From: Nocardia macrotermitis
GTDB lineage: Bacteria; Actinomycetota; Actinomycetes; Mycobacteriales; Mycobacteriaceae
Length of the DNA stretch: 64,000 nucleotides
Reading direction: 5' to 3'
Assembly: GCF_009604405.1 (NCBI RefSeq)
Contig: NZ_WEGK01000017.1
Span: 104,240-168,239, forward strand
In this document: positions 61,001 to 64,000 of the stretch, piece after piece
Position numbering within the stretch: position 1 is the first letter of the stretch
Layout: each line of letters opens with the position of its first letter
Made by a program: the position numbers and the translations under genes
The notes under the pieces: generated by a model
What the model was told of the DNA's origin: nothing
What the model saw: only the letters and a program-made list of their open reading frames with translations
The model's database searches: none

Positions 61001-64000
61001 AGGAGGAGTTGACCCGGCGGCAGGATCCGATCGACAAACTTGCCGAGGCCGCCGAGGAGTATCACGCGCTGCGCGATCGGCTCGACGACCTCGATCTGCG
61101 GATCCAGCAGCTCGAGCAGCTCGGCGCGAAACACGATGTCTCCGAGACGGATCGGGCGCATCGGTCGATCGGTCGGCTCGCCGAGGCGTACAAGGCGGCG
61201 GTCGAGCGGGCCAAGCCGCTGCGGCGGCGGTTCTTCGCGCTGCGGGAACAGCACGCCGACGATCCGAGCGCCGCGACACCCGAGCAGTTGCGCGCGCTCG
61301 CCGACGCGCAGGACGCTCTCGCCTTGGCGGACAACGAGATCGACCGGATCAACGATCGCCGGGTCGGGCTGGGCGGTGGGTGGCGCGCGGCCGCGGAGGG
61401 TGTGGTGGAGCCGCGAAATCTGCGGCGGGTCACCGACAACGTGTGGATCGATCACGGGCAGGTCGCCGACGAGAACGGCGCGGGCGCCCGGCCCGCGCGG
61501 ATCGTCGTGACCGCGGGACGCTCGGAGTACCGGCTCGCCGCCGGAGTGGCGCACGATCGGGCGCTGGCCGAGGCGCTGAGCAGGCATCACGTCGTGGCGC
61601 GGCTGCTGGAGCAGCCGGACACCGTGCTGCACTATCTGGAGGTCGTCGCGGAGAAGAGCGGCAACGGTCACGAGGTGACCGCGCTCGAGCCGCCGCGGAT
61701 CGAATATCAGGGCATGCCGGTCGAATTCGACGAGGACGGGAATCCGGTCGAGTCGCTGGGCATCATCCAACGTGGTGAGCGGCCGGTGACCATCTCCGGC
61801 GCGGTGCGCTGGCGGCAGATGCTTTATGAGGCAACGGGAATCAAGGTTCCCGGTACCGGCGATCGGCGGGCGCTGCCCAGCCGGGATCGGGAGGCGGCCG
61901 AGGTCGGGAGCCGGCAGCGCGAACCCACGATGCCGCTGAAAATCGTGCTGTGGGAACGACGTTCGGAGAAACCGGGCGGCGAACCGACCTGGCACGACGT
62001 CCGCGAGGGCGAAGCGTACGGATTCCGGGCGCACAAACCGGAACTGCCGCTGGGCACCGGCCTCGACAAGTACGGCCAGAAGGAGGTCGACGGCTGGCGG
62101 CTGCCGCCCAAGGGCTGGGCGCCGTACGGCGGCGAGGACAAATCGCATCTGCCCGCGCGCTCCTACGAGGAGAAGATGCCGGACGGATTCAGCGGTGCGA
62201 TGGCCGCCGAACCGTTCCAGAACATGGTCGAACCGGCGCTGTTGCGGCTGCTCACCGGGCATTGGCCGGAGATGAGTTACGAGGAGATCCTGAGCCTGTC
62301 CGAGGAGGGGCGGGCGATGCTGTGGGCGACGCAGGGGCCCGGCCCCAAACCCGAGGCGCCGATCGGCTGGGACGAGGACGCGCATCACGAGATGCCGCTC
62401 GACGGTGCGCTGTACACGGTCGGCAAGCGGTGGTTCCAGCTCTACAACCTCGCGCGCAAACATCCGTGGGTGCTCAACCGGTTCTACAACCATCCCGAGA
62501 TCGGGCGGTGGGTGCTCGAGCACACCCGGGGGTTGCCGGACGGGCCGTTCGATATGAATCATCCTGTGCTGCGGTTCATTCCGGGGCTGCGCAGTATCCG
62601 GACGTTCCGCGGGTTCCATCCGCCGATCGATCTCGAGGTGCAGCCGCCGCATCCCCGGTACCACGTCGCGGAGTTCGCGCCGCCGGGCAATCGGGTGGAT
62701 TACATCTCGCCGAAGTGGGAGCGGATGGTCTACCGCTACTCGAAGGTGCGGGAGTGGGCGCGGGGCCGCTACGACGAGTTCGCGCCCGATCGGACCATCC
62801 GGGATCTGCCCGACGAGCCGACGCCCGAGCATCCGAATGCTGTGCAGCAGCAGCGGATCGACGCGCGGGCCGCCGAGCAGGCGGCGCGTGAGGCGGCCAG
62901 GCGGGCCGCGCACGACGATATCGAGCATGAGAGCAATGTCGATGTGCGCGAGATCCTCGACGCGCTGACCCGGTCGGGCAATCCGCTGCTGCGCCCCGAG
63001 GACGGCGGGGTCACCTACGCGCACGGGATGCCGCTCGCGCATCACCTCGACGGTACGCCATTGACGAAAGATGAACTGGGACAACGTATTCTGCGGATCA
63101 AGAATCATCTGATGCGGGATACGATGTCGGTGTTCGACGCGGATACGCCGGAGAGCCGGTTGACCACGCGGCGGATGGACGAGCTGGCGCATGTGGTGGA
63201 CGCCTGGAACCGGTTGACCGGTCGGGGTGACGGCGCGGGCAAGACCTCGCCGACGCGGCCGGATCTGGTTATGCTGGAACACTATTGGGCCGAGGCGCAT
63301 CATCTCGACACCGTGGACAAGGTCAACTGGGACGATGCCGAGGCGCACGCGGACCGCCTGGGGTACAAGTGGATTCGCCCGCCGCTGACCGAACATTTCG
63401 TGGTCCGCGACGGGGAGTTGATCCATCCGGACGAGCTGCCCGACAACGCACCCGAGCGCGGCGGGATGCCGTTCGCGCGGGACAAGAAGCTGCCGTTCGC
63501 GCGAATCCCGTACGCGGTGGAGATGCGCCCGCTGGACGACTCCTGGAAGCATCCGACCGTCCGCCGCGCCGAGTACATCATCGAGATCACCCGCCTGCGC
63601 GACTGGTACGGAAAACTTCCGGCCGATCCGATCGAGGCCCTGCGCACCGTCGCCTTCCACGCCTGGGTCGAGTTGGGCCCCGGCGTAACCTCCCAACACC
63701 TCACCCAGGCCGACCGCGAACTCGCCCGAGTGATCCGCGCCGGCACCATCGAACTCCTCGCCGCCGCCCCCACCCACCTCGAACGCGAGGAATGGGCCCG
63801 CCGCCTGGACGAACCCACCGAAGCCGTAACCCCCGACACCTTCGACCGCACCCTCGCCAGACTCCGCCGCCACACTGCTGACCGTACGGAACGCGCTCGC
63901 TACCGAACTGGCACATCCCGATCCCACGCACGCCGCGGTCGCACCGCACGAACTACGGCAGCCGCTCGCTCTGCTGGACGAGTTGGTGGCCGTGCAGCAG
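43075..64000 (+). CDS. Giant WXG100/CpnT-like polymorphic toxin with SecA-like ATPase domain (partial)
   Basis: One frame from GTG 43075 runs past the window end with no stop: about 6,975 codons. Domains by rough residue: 1-340 CpnT-like WXG100 N-terminus (LEFPSWLEWLGFAVGMEWPD, Gly-zipper helices); 340-780 Gly/Arg/Val-rich linker; 890-1430 SecA-like ATPase (DAGEGKS Lys942, DEID 1033-1036, AENRAARAGQRGSVQYY); 1850-1990 papain-like Tox-PL (Cys1856, His1945, Asp1960); 2070 and 2212 repeated LRPRR.PGEPTDP units; 2300-2605 HopA1-like; about 2770-4360 and 5125-6880 two copies of one long module; 4400-4680 coiled coil; 4705-4860 degenerate ADP-ribosyltransferase-like. From about 63870 the codon bias moves to the +1 frame. 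The C-terminal toxin tip and its immunity gene lie beyond the window. The cluster suggests ESX-dependent export. Confidence 0.85.
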   Translation, partial: MALEFPSWLEWLGFAVGMEWPDGNEDDMWAMAGDWHTAATSLRDIVQDVQAAKTASLAAYSDGDGSSSMGKAFDAILHDSGESKNSLPDLADFFDQVGDSVYAGGTQIEYTKLMFYTTLVVTAAEIASVWLFPPTAPAEEAGIIVTTRVGVRIMLRRAVAAMEEKLAGLIGARLAKFLLRHVAIGGLLGALQDYAIQQYQELEGHRTGIDWGQTIVSGVAGAAGGAVGGPTAEALNRALANSMGERAARIVAGTISGTVNSVGAFAASVPTQFVVDLATKGWDTAVEDLKNTHADWRMFTAGAAGGMLSGANHALADRYYTNSSFWKTPSTAPEMYIGSSRDMTLVHDGSSPLVDSGAHGDHVVTPVPEGEQYGGRQETPNGRAGVVDSPGGTGVRAGAGVDSVGGEHQSGGDGTTATTRSAPSGDSVETPRAGVHSDVNGVRSPGDVPQAGVRGGGDTVSHSDSGIVSGARAESDGIVGARTESDAAVAPVVRPEDSATAPVVADSSGTSAAGAPVRADAPVGGDGVRSGAPGEVRSTPTQSSPVGDGRTPVAEASRAGTTPGAEGANRGGGAEVRNAGKIGDSPSRAQAGGSSPVRAGVDGGRSGGETGVRAGRAAEGVPEARSSEVRAGKDGVAQPVSDPARAGVGGRARTGRSGAGDAEAGNHEPAVREGTGDARDGARALDGRDGPAQGERDGHVQGDREGRGLDARESRGERDAHAQSERDGRAQDDVRARDDSASGRDDAGQGRSSREVAEAQERAAGERQRQEARIAESQRRVDEAREAMRRAQQEPGRAEDESGARPHGDPEVAREEYRAALAEHAEVLHEATDELVAAAKTAHAEGVRGEHLTEAYRAAGKTALEYYHARTSEDTPEHLQLQDAGPDALRHELESGSEADKLAAVIEAIRQSEDGKILRETQVMATLAIRDGAINMDAGEGKSLVFLAGASIDAIEHGAVQVLTTRDNLANREVERYLKTLGNMGFDIVRMDADHAYTEPVEGRPTIYIGTMEDVGFGHLRGNIPPGKHVAIDEIDEALVHANTTYILSEGAGESAPPPVVEEVLGAREMLNDSLAQDDSGHSVLTEVDYGRQPGQDGGPAALTEQGRAKLEESLGRELTEQEIRRLNMAAAAKWEYKNKDHFIIDDGRVLIIDQTTHKVMFDPETSTESRWNGGLAQAIEAEHGLRIRDDPGSTNELGAKELINEHYESKTGASGTATGVSGRLHEDYGIGVTEIPRHEMSKLIHGSDDVSPDENTKLDRIAADIVSNHENGRPQLVLAHRNSLVGELSARVAELTKDTSVEHVAVDANWVAEQGVHAEARLQEIFDQAGKEGKILIINMQGARGVDIPIGKDINAKGGLHVIVTGHSSTSHDIDIQAENRAARAGQRGSVQYYTSPEDALYRLSANPDVQHVVVRYSQSLGAPDGEGAATPAHDVRIASEQQLRDLVEPLQDAAAARLGLTRAPPGDGSAVPTHDGTDSGTPARAPAERPPATGSGRSSTSNPERSGGAAAEKSSGTTDGQSAVGSHPPSDADAATPGVTGDRAGADRVADDSGTAGDSTAADSGVQSGRGRGDGAGVEGRGRAGADVAGQGVRPRGVVSGDDMELEVGGERDGGLEGVVPHVDTVGDADGVVDPSRAQDPGAKGGVDSGARAGRGVEAGGRAERLADPGARSDRVVEPGARSGRVAEPGAGVGRVVEPGVRAERTAEPVRAESGAAPKAGERAADSEATPESRRGGADAVTEVARKSVDTDGDASVAERGRGSGLSDSVVGDGRSSDRAGEPVHRNGEKDSAGAESDAGAVVPVVAEQAAVGEERPRRVPNSDGSSAPVRRGVGVGAAAEVVGEQRKSNEGQCAPLALQLIRRLTGSRHIRAFEREVGPEGVTRRELQAAAGGRLRKFPGGHEAIANRLRKKGNGAIALVVDEYADTPTPRAGRTGVRAGAHAYVMVNEHGRIVVRDPSTGAVQDYPPTVPVELRDTHAVLFDRKGRPLHPMRWIFRYVAAASESRVGQANSASEVERLVGVRDAAERSRVAAHAAVEAARQRVNRLGLGREGPARDGTVGISREGLRPRRLPGEPTDPNHPEYVRTLEETLDYLRGRTKRADLADAWHRAVDELEDAAHQQTQADAVAARAGRDLADAIRADLDVRPDGMRARQAVVDQLEHDHAQAITRQRIAAENLTRARDRIDRAGPGRVPPSAPTGIHLSDAELRPRRAPGEPTDPRDPAFVRTLDQTIDFLRGRTKRADLAAGWLRDVDALEHAAREFHTARTEADRLGDALEVARGRVPNRSQHPVTDPATAVQRVMNAFPEVFDRPRTLAELHRGLPSGTPFDVLLAVRELSYRRNGQAPPSLSRESLDRFLRDVWDRRESMHSFNDVYRLYAGRVAGTAADPHAYLGGLVQILSDRAPDAQLAMLQGVGVLMPETADVWTPEQVTFAHYYRHVEPLELADVGYRVYVNATDAAPDLAAGIVHEIVDDPGSFPGIHSMKVAGPHQLRNDAIVIYVRDLASAQRVVEWLKTFQDARPEAFGWDVPAMTDQVLPGVGIGAEPPLDAFGNDQSFGQVRSAIAMAQLDVYRHGEFADFRVAVLNRLAAANVDPDHPYRHLDDTDGDDTGSGGITPARQPGGGPVGGAPELERAPADHGQPSLAERTAYLTPEQLEQHGRLLAERTEAVARLAELREQRNQLAARLLVDPSHGWSALRPENLDRTLAELRARTVSPGEQARYAAESVALERLSLDHQGAFDDIARLDAELAAMEVTPEPNALRPKGWTDQKLPQEHRPLTGRTRRALRALARAVDVRDRAWERALAQVRELGIDPGQVRRDVLRGQLGAKADRAEQDHRHDQGQPDPRTQSLAELRVRAAGLDLVPGSMSAAELRRRILVAEAERAAAAAAVPALRALVTDSVPLAELEQRARELGVQVTEFAIEQAVRDRIGAIEERGGQAVRELSGTHRDSRSGINFRSRDSGTPVGTERLHELAREYGIDPAGRADTEVERALRTEIGRRTAAARERGVPALAELDRFRVAMANESMRRSEAQAAAEHEILHHRTGQSDRGARVIGTATVHPRHGAGHTLTIPGTGGRRGRYVGVGAAADPEIYLPALQRRRRAAQGFEDVVYYRVSIDENGVVRVAEHRPPPAPVERLGPGARRGDWTPHGEERQFSPGRGKFRRNLRQLAYDIRRLSSAADRNYAELVDLAESLDIDTAWALSPRELEAAVRARVAELRIRAEQAWDRVDEVSPAERSALVAERNRLEDEAQSAQELGDELLLRLADHDNNYVRPRDLKAADTAVLAARRVLAAHGGEPIGADGRAAEPGREVARLITAPDGSKRLIVVAPAAHPDHILDPAMRRALVGDGEFVFEQVRVDAEGRVWTQELREPQEGAVAPEVPARKAIAESSEATVPGEKAGDAPVLSDDGQGSPEQLSPEDAQRRLDQLARRRAGKVAAQERWRNKLEGRAAKFPGADISRSAWAETVRRLGGETTGYTAEYQGLDYVSPGEREDLGPAELARRRDPVDKLAQAARNYYELTDEIQQLDDDIAALVRQGATYDRKNIAAFDGLQGELANRHKAAVDAAKPLRLWRDELEARSTQARQDGDPAADALDQELAEAQRAVDRADTEIDRLNDQHAAAIGAWADVAQAHWRSVSIDQGAEPERLRRISANVWLDRGVPGEHGEFVGGRIIVVAGRAEYGRPDATAHDTALADALAQHHYLARLLERGDTTVDYLRVIADAQLHTTSSRLQSPLVQRATMGARSPHERALPVTDPVAWRRIIREITGIPTGSETRRRYPQEDRQAAELEAFTRHVMPPETLVQWRDAEGNWHSSRAGEARGYRAYQPRIQPGTKLNKIWQKELDGWRLPPKGWAPFGGEDKSHLRARQYDEKMPDGFSGAVAVEPFQNMVEPWLIHEIYGYWPQMSYEELASLGPDGRAEAFWLQGPGPGMEAPHGWNEEEHHDLPLHDALYNVGKRWIQIGEGVRKLPWIIKHFQKNPELGSRRRNRYWLPDGPFDPDHPVLRKIPIVRSYRGYRGWKAPRLDLQPPHQSWSEAEHGPHSELDPVRGRFWARDVERWARVQAWADRVIGEFAGDTGHSDVRRIVEQLTAPRDPLLRRGDGGAVFAELLGFARHSDGTPLTHAELADEILLIKRHLMINEMRVQDPASPEGRLIEKPYDRLPHVADAWLRLTGVGDRDGRTRPYPEDLLLLEDAHAEADYLRTHPKATWHEADEHAASLGHDWDTNRRRLSGQLVRRRGQVFYPEDLPGNRPMRRRTFWFTDRRIPLFSDRTLPVAALPYAVEPLAAHDDRLPPEPRRAARIVAETGVRERFPDLPQDPAAALRELALRVVAGELSAHEVSNDPALRLAVLAGAVENYAAAPNSEERQRWAAMLGQADTTVAPKRLAERMRAEVARQLDEFVDPEGAARAALQAAHEQAVAVHERALLDWEAAERARADALREVLDKARGVPVNVEELLSDEMKHPMALEELLAEARNHRRVVGPETDAYQARVTELHEAVEEYHRRDGAVTELAERIRAIRAAAVVGDEVSSPVARRAEINWLTTELQRAASERADARAEVLARQVGVRVNVEQVLHDDMKQESLRQRLFEELMSRTMLISEVDAYAELVARLEDAVTAFHLADTRVGELTEELQRAKTRDAELTDAERVRDDESDSGAVESATSPVRRSASPEVLNSVGPAADRVRSAHRVWDAVLDGLTSEERRILGEFLAGKGSGLTPEVAPTLDEVLSRVALPESVLFSFEGEHGLFGDAAAGSVFEVPGYLQGFLGRVSARLESGYHLELTVPEGTAALFVGGTELSPGGRLETARLLLGRGLHVRVDAVHEEDGQVRVRATVVPGAEDAGPRPVAEPAEPVEVYRGELDAARDAQRDALEKLRSIAPNIGVDAELTGNDLARAAVRTVGVDRERLRAEIKAAREIGDDQLYLELRAQLAANAPITEAVVKTAHDYWEAVSAQERLRAEMQALGLDPSGAEGVGAPGDPVSGPDSGGGDGVGKKSMRAGEADGPDGGLSTDGDGDSGSTPLEGGDDGSGTSTLLADDGDGGSGGSGTPTPLTGDGSGGSDSSEPPPTGSGDDGDSGGSGNGPTPPVKWEGAQPDPAPRRRDGWTAEAEQRHVPTTRPLKKALRDLVKAATRREQAWDRAMGAARDADLDPVKAGREVLQGKVSDAALIAAEDYGQRPAVWRMNAERLREYAEERGIEHAGLTEGELRQLIRSDQLRQRRAVADLVELRDNGNALTDDEYHTRARELGVGEPTRHQLDETLREHAEQNSRAAVRERARVQRELTDPRTRLTRLRELAREYGIDPTLDRKPLVRRIDKVSEARTNRDAERARTLIEQLNAFRIAQANERMRESEAQTEAEREIMDLAAGALEKGPRVYGDGVRKVRLKYGVAHTREVADADGRPTRLVGVGRTDDPNIHIEDDRRRTLAEQGAGAVYYRIRVDADGAVHCTRYTPDDVPAPRPEVPPAPRPGDWDAGAETEHVPAARSDRKALRKLAVQVADMDKAVAKNYRSILRDVGWLDIDPAGMSRYELAGAIRELIAEHRARADEFFDRTAIPADRMEEFFDERRAVEARAAEITSRGNALLQRLGIHELGVVMRDRKAAELTTLATRDVLRHIGGTAIGRDGMPVAAEEANAEVARWRQAGAGQPVRLDLVVPNANPDQVLSRPVREQLLGADGELRVRQIRVDDEGRVWLSDLTEPRRALGAGAAEGVPAIEPTRPGSAEKSGAAEKSGAASKPGVAEESGVAGKSGVAEESGVAGKSGVAEESGVAGKSGVAEESGVAGKSSVAEESGVAEMPGVAEESGVAEKPGVAEKSSVAEKSSVAGKSSGGVKSGTIEKVGSAVESGTKDPDAGESPDPTAGPAWKFAPDPKQVELDDLVNQRARVASAYEFWRTKLEARLTRVQGVAPDDLSRDAWSATIARLTGERVGYTREDVGLDTPGMSVPERVSEEELTRRQDPIDKLAEAAEEYHALRDRLDDLDLRIQQLEQLGAKHDVSETDRAHRSIGRLAEAYKAAVERAKPLRRRFFALREQHADDPSAATPEQLRALADAQDALALADNEIDRINDRRVGLGGGWRAAAEGVVEPRNLRRVTDNVWIDHGQVADENGAGARPARIVVTAGRSEYRLAAGVAHDRALAEALSRHHVVARLLEQPDTVLHYLEVVAEKSGNGHEVTALEPPRIEYQGMPVEFDEDGNPVESLGIIQRGERPVTISGAVRWRQMLYEATGIKVPGTGDRRALPSRDREAAEVGSRQREPTMPLKIVLWERRSEKPGGEPTWHDVREGEAYGFRAHKPELPLGTGLDKYGQKEVDGWRLPPKGWAPYGGEDKSHLPARSYEEKMPDGFSGAMAAEPFQNMVEPALLRLLTGHWPEMSYEEILSLSEEGRAMLWATQGPGPKPEAPIGWDEDAHHEMPLDGALYTVGKRWFQLYNLARKHPWVLNRFYNHPEIGRWVLEHTRGLPDGPFDMNHPVLRFIPGLRSIRTFRGFHPPIDLEVQPPHPRYHVAEFAPPGNRVDYISPKWERMVYRYSKVREWARGRYDEFAPDRTIRDLPDEPTPEHPNAVQQQRIDARAAEQAAREAARRAAHDDIEHESNVDVREILDALTRSGNPLLRPEDGGVTYAHGMPLAHHLDGTPLTKDELGQRILRIKNHLMRDTMSVFDADTPESRLTTRRMDELAHVVDAWNRLTGRGDGAGKTSPTRPDLVMLEHYWAEAHHLDTVDKVNWDDAEAHADRLGYKWIRPPLTEHFVVRDGELIHPDELPDNAPERGGMPFARDKKLPFARIPYAVEMRPLDDSWKHPTVRRAEYIIEITRLRDWYGKLPADPIEALRTVAFHAWVELGPGVTSQHLTQADRELARVIRAGTIELLAAAPTHLEREEWARRLDEPTEAVTPDTFDRTLARLRRHTADRTERARYRTGTSRSHARRGRTARTTAAARSAGRVGGRAA
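51391..56160 (+). repeat. Long module of the giant toxin, copy 1
   Basis: Residues about 2770-4360. It shares ordered landmarks with copy 2: LAREYGID, a VYYRVSIDENG-like strand, NVWLDRG, DGWRLPPKGWAPFGGEDKSH (54658), EKMPDGFSGA, EPFQNMVEP, LPDGPFDPDHPVLR and an IKRHL motif at 55522. Divergence at protein level is high except in these blocks, so the duplication is old. Confidence 0.8.
58450..63720 (+). repeat. Long module of the giant toxin, copy 2
   Basis: Residues about 5125-6880. Same block order as copy 1, with DGWRLPPKGWAPYGGEDKSH at 62089, 7,431 bases (2,477 residues) after its counterpart, and IKNHL at 63097. It is longer than copy 1, mainly because of the hexapeptide repeat at 60313. 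Confidence 0.8.
60313..60636 (+). repeat. Hexapeptide repeat array in the giant toxin
   Basis: Eighteen 18-base units encode VAEESG/VAGKSG-type hexapeptides (residues about 5747-5854). The centre is four near-perfect 36-base doublets starting at 60373. It is probably a flexible spacer and may vary in length between strains. Confidence 0.95.

Noticed and set aside
63285..63881. Plus-strand frame of 198 codons near the window end
   Set aside because: It is out of frame with the toxin, Arg/Pro-rich, and lies over well-supported toxin coding sequence. It is not the frame that carries on after the frameshift.
54322..63927. Antisense open frame of 3,201 codons
   Set aside because: It mirrors the strongly biased giant toxin gene. 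The plus strand has recognisable domains and conserved blocks; the antisense translation is Arg/His/Pro-rich and matches nothing. Long antisense frames are expected opposite high-GC genes.
1..64000. tRNA, rRNA or known riboswitches
   Set aside because: I looked for cloverleaf signatures and rRNA-like stretches in the gaps and saw none I could support by eye.

Overview
The window is high-GC actinobacterial DNA, most likely Nocardia or a close relative in the Mycobacteriales. The evidence is the mycobacterial-type ribosomal block (rplN-rplX-rplE-rpsN and rpsH-rplF-rplR-rpsE-rpmD-rplO-secY-adk-map), a SecA2 of mycobacterial type, an IdeR/DtxR iron box, a mycobacterial-type LexA box, many GTG starts, apparently leaderless promoters, a Ddn-like oxidoreductase and type VII secretion-like (EspC/WXG100-like) proteins.

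Layout. 0-8 kb: the end of an MFS transporter with a YcsI/DUF1445 hydro-lyase, a VOC protein, an XRE-cupin regulator, secA2, an iron-regulated siderophore-interacting protein and a glycogen-debranching-type glucosidase. 8-16 kb: polymorphic toxin locus A. It has a YbaB-like and an EspC-like gene divergent from a 1,678-residue WXG100-like toxin, then an Imm49 gene. A small immunity-like gene lies out of frame inside the toxin ORF. 16-18 kb: an M13 metallopeptidase lipoprotein. 18.5-20 kb: rplN-rplX-rplE-rpsN, closed by a strong terminator.

20-35 kb: an accessory region that splits the normally continuous spc ribosomal operon. It holds two TetR-controlled redox genes, an Rpn/transposase-like nuclease, a Scr1-type XRE/DUF397 pair, a 13E12-type HNH endonuclease with a LexA box, a Uma2 nuclease, an XRE/P450 pair, two Phd-VapC modules and a ribbon-helix-helix/RAMA protein. 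Among them lie broken toxin-antitoxin genes, dispersed repeats, GC-rich minisatellites and a pentanucleotide microsatellite. 35-41 kb: the rest of the spc operon through secY, adk and map. It restarts from a promoter nearly matching the one before rplN.

41-64 kb: a small membrane protein, then toxin locus B: EspC-like, YbaB-like, and one giant reading frame from 43075 past the window end (about 6,975 codons so far). This giant protein has the same CpnT/WXG100-like N-terminus as toxin A. A SecA-like ATPase follows, then a papain-like (Tox-PL) domain, a HopA1-like domain, a degenerate ADP-ribosyltransferase-like domain, and two diverged copies of a module of about 1,600-1,750 residues. An apparent +1 frameshift lies near 63870.

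The parts most worth follow-up are the two EspC/YbaB/giant-toxin loci, the SecA-like motor inside the second toxin, and the immunity gene nested inside the first. All functional calls are by recognition of motifs and family resemblance; no database search was run.
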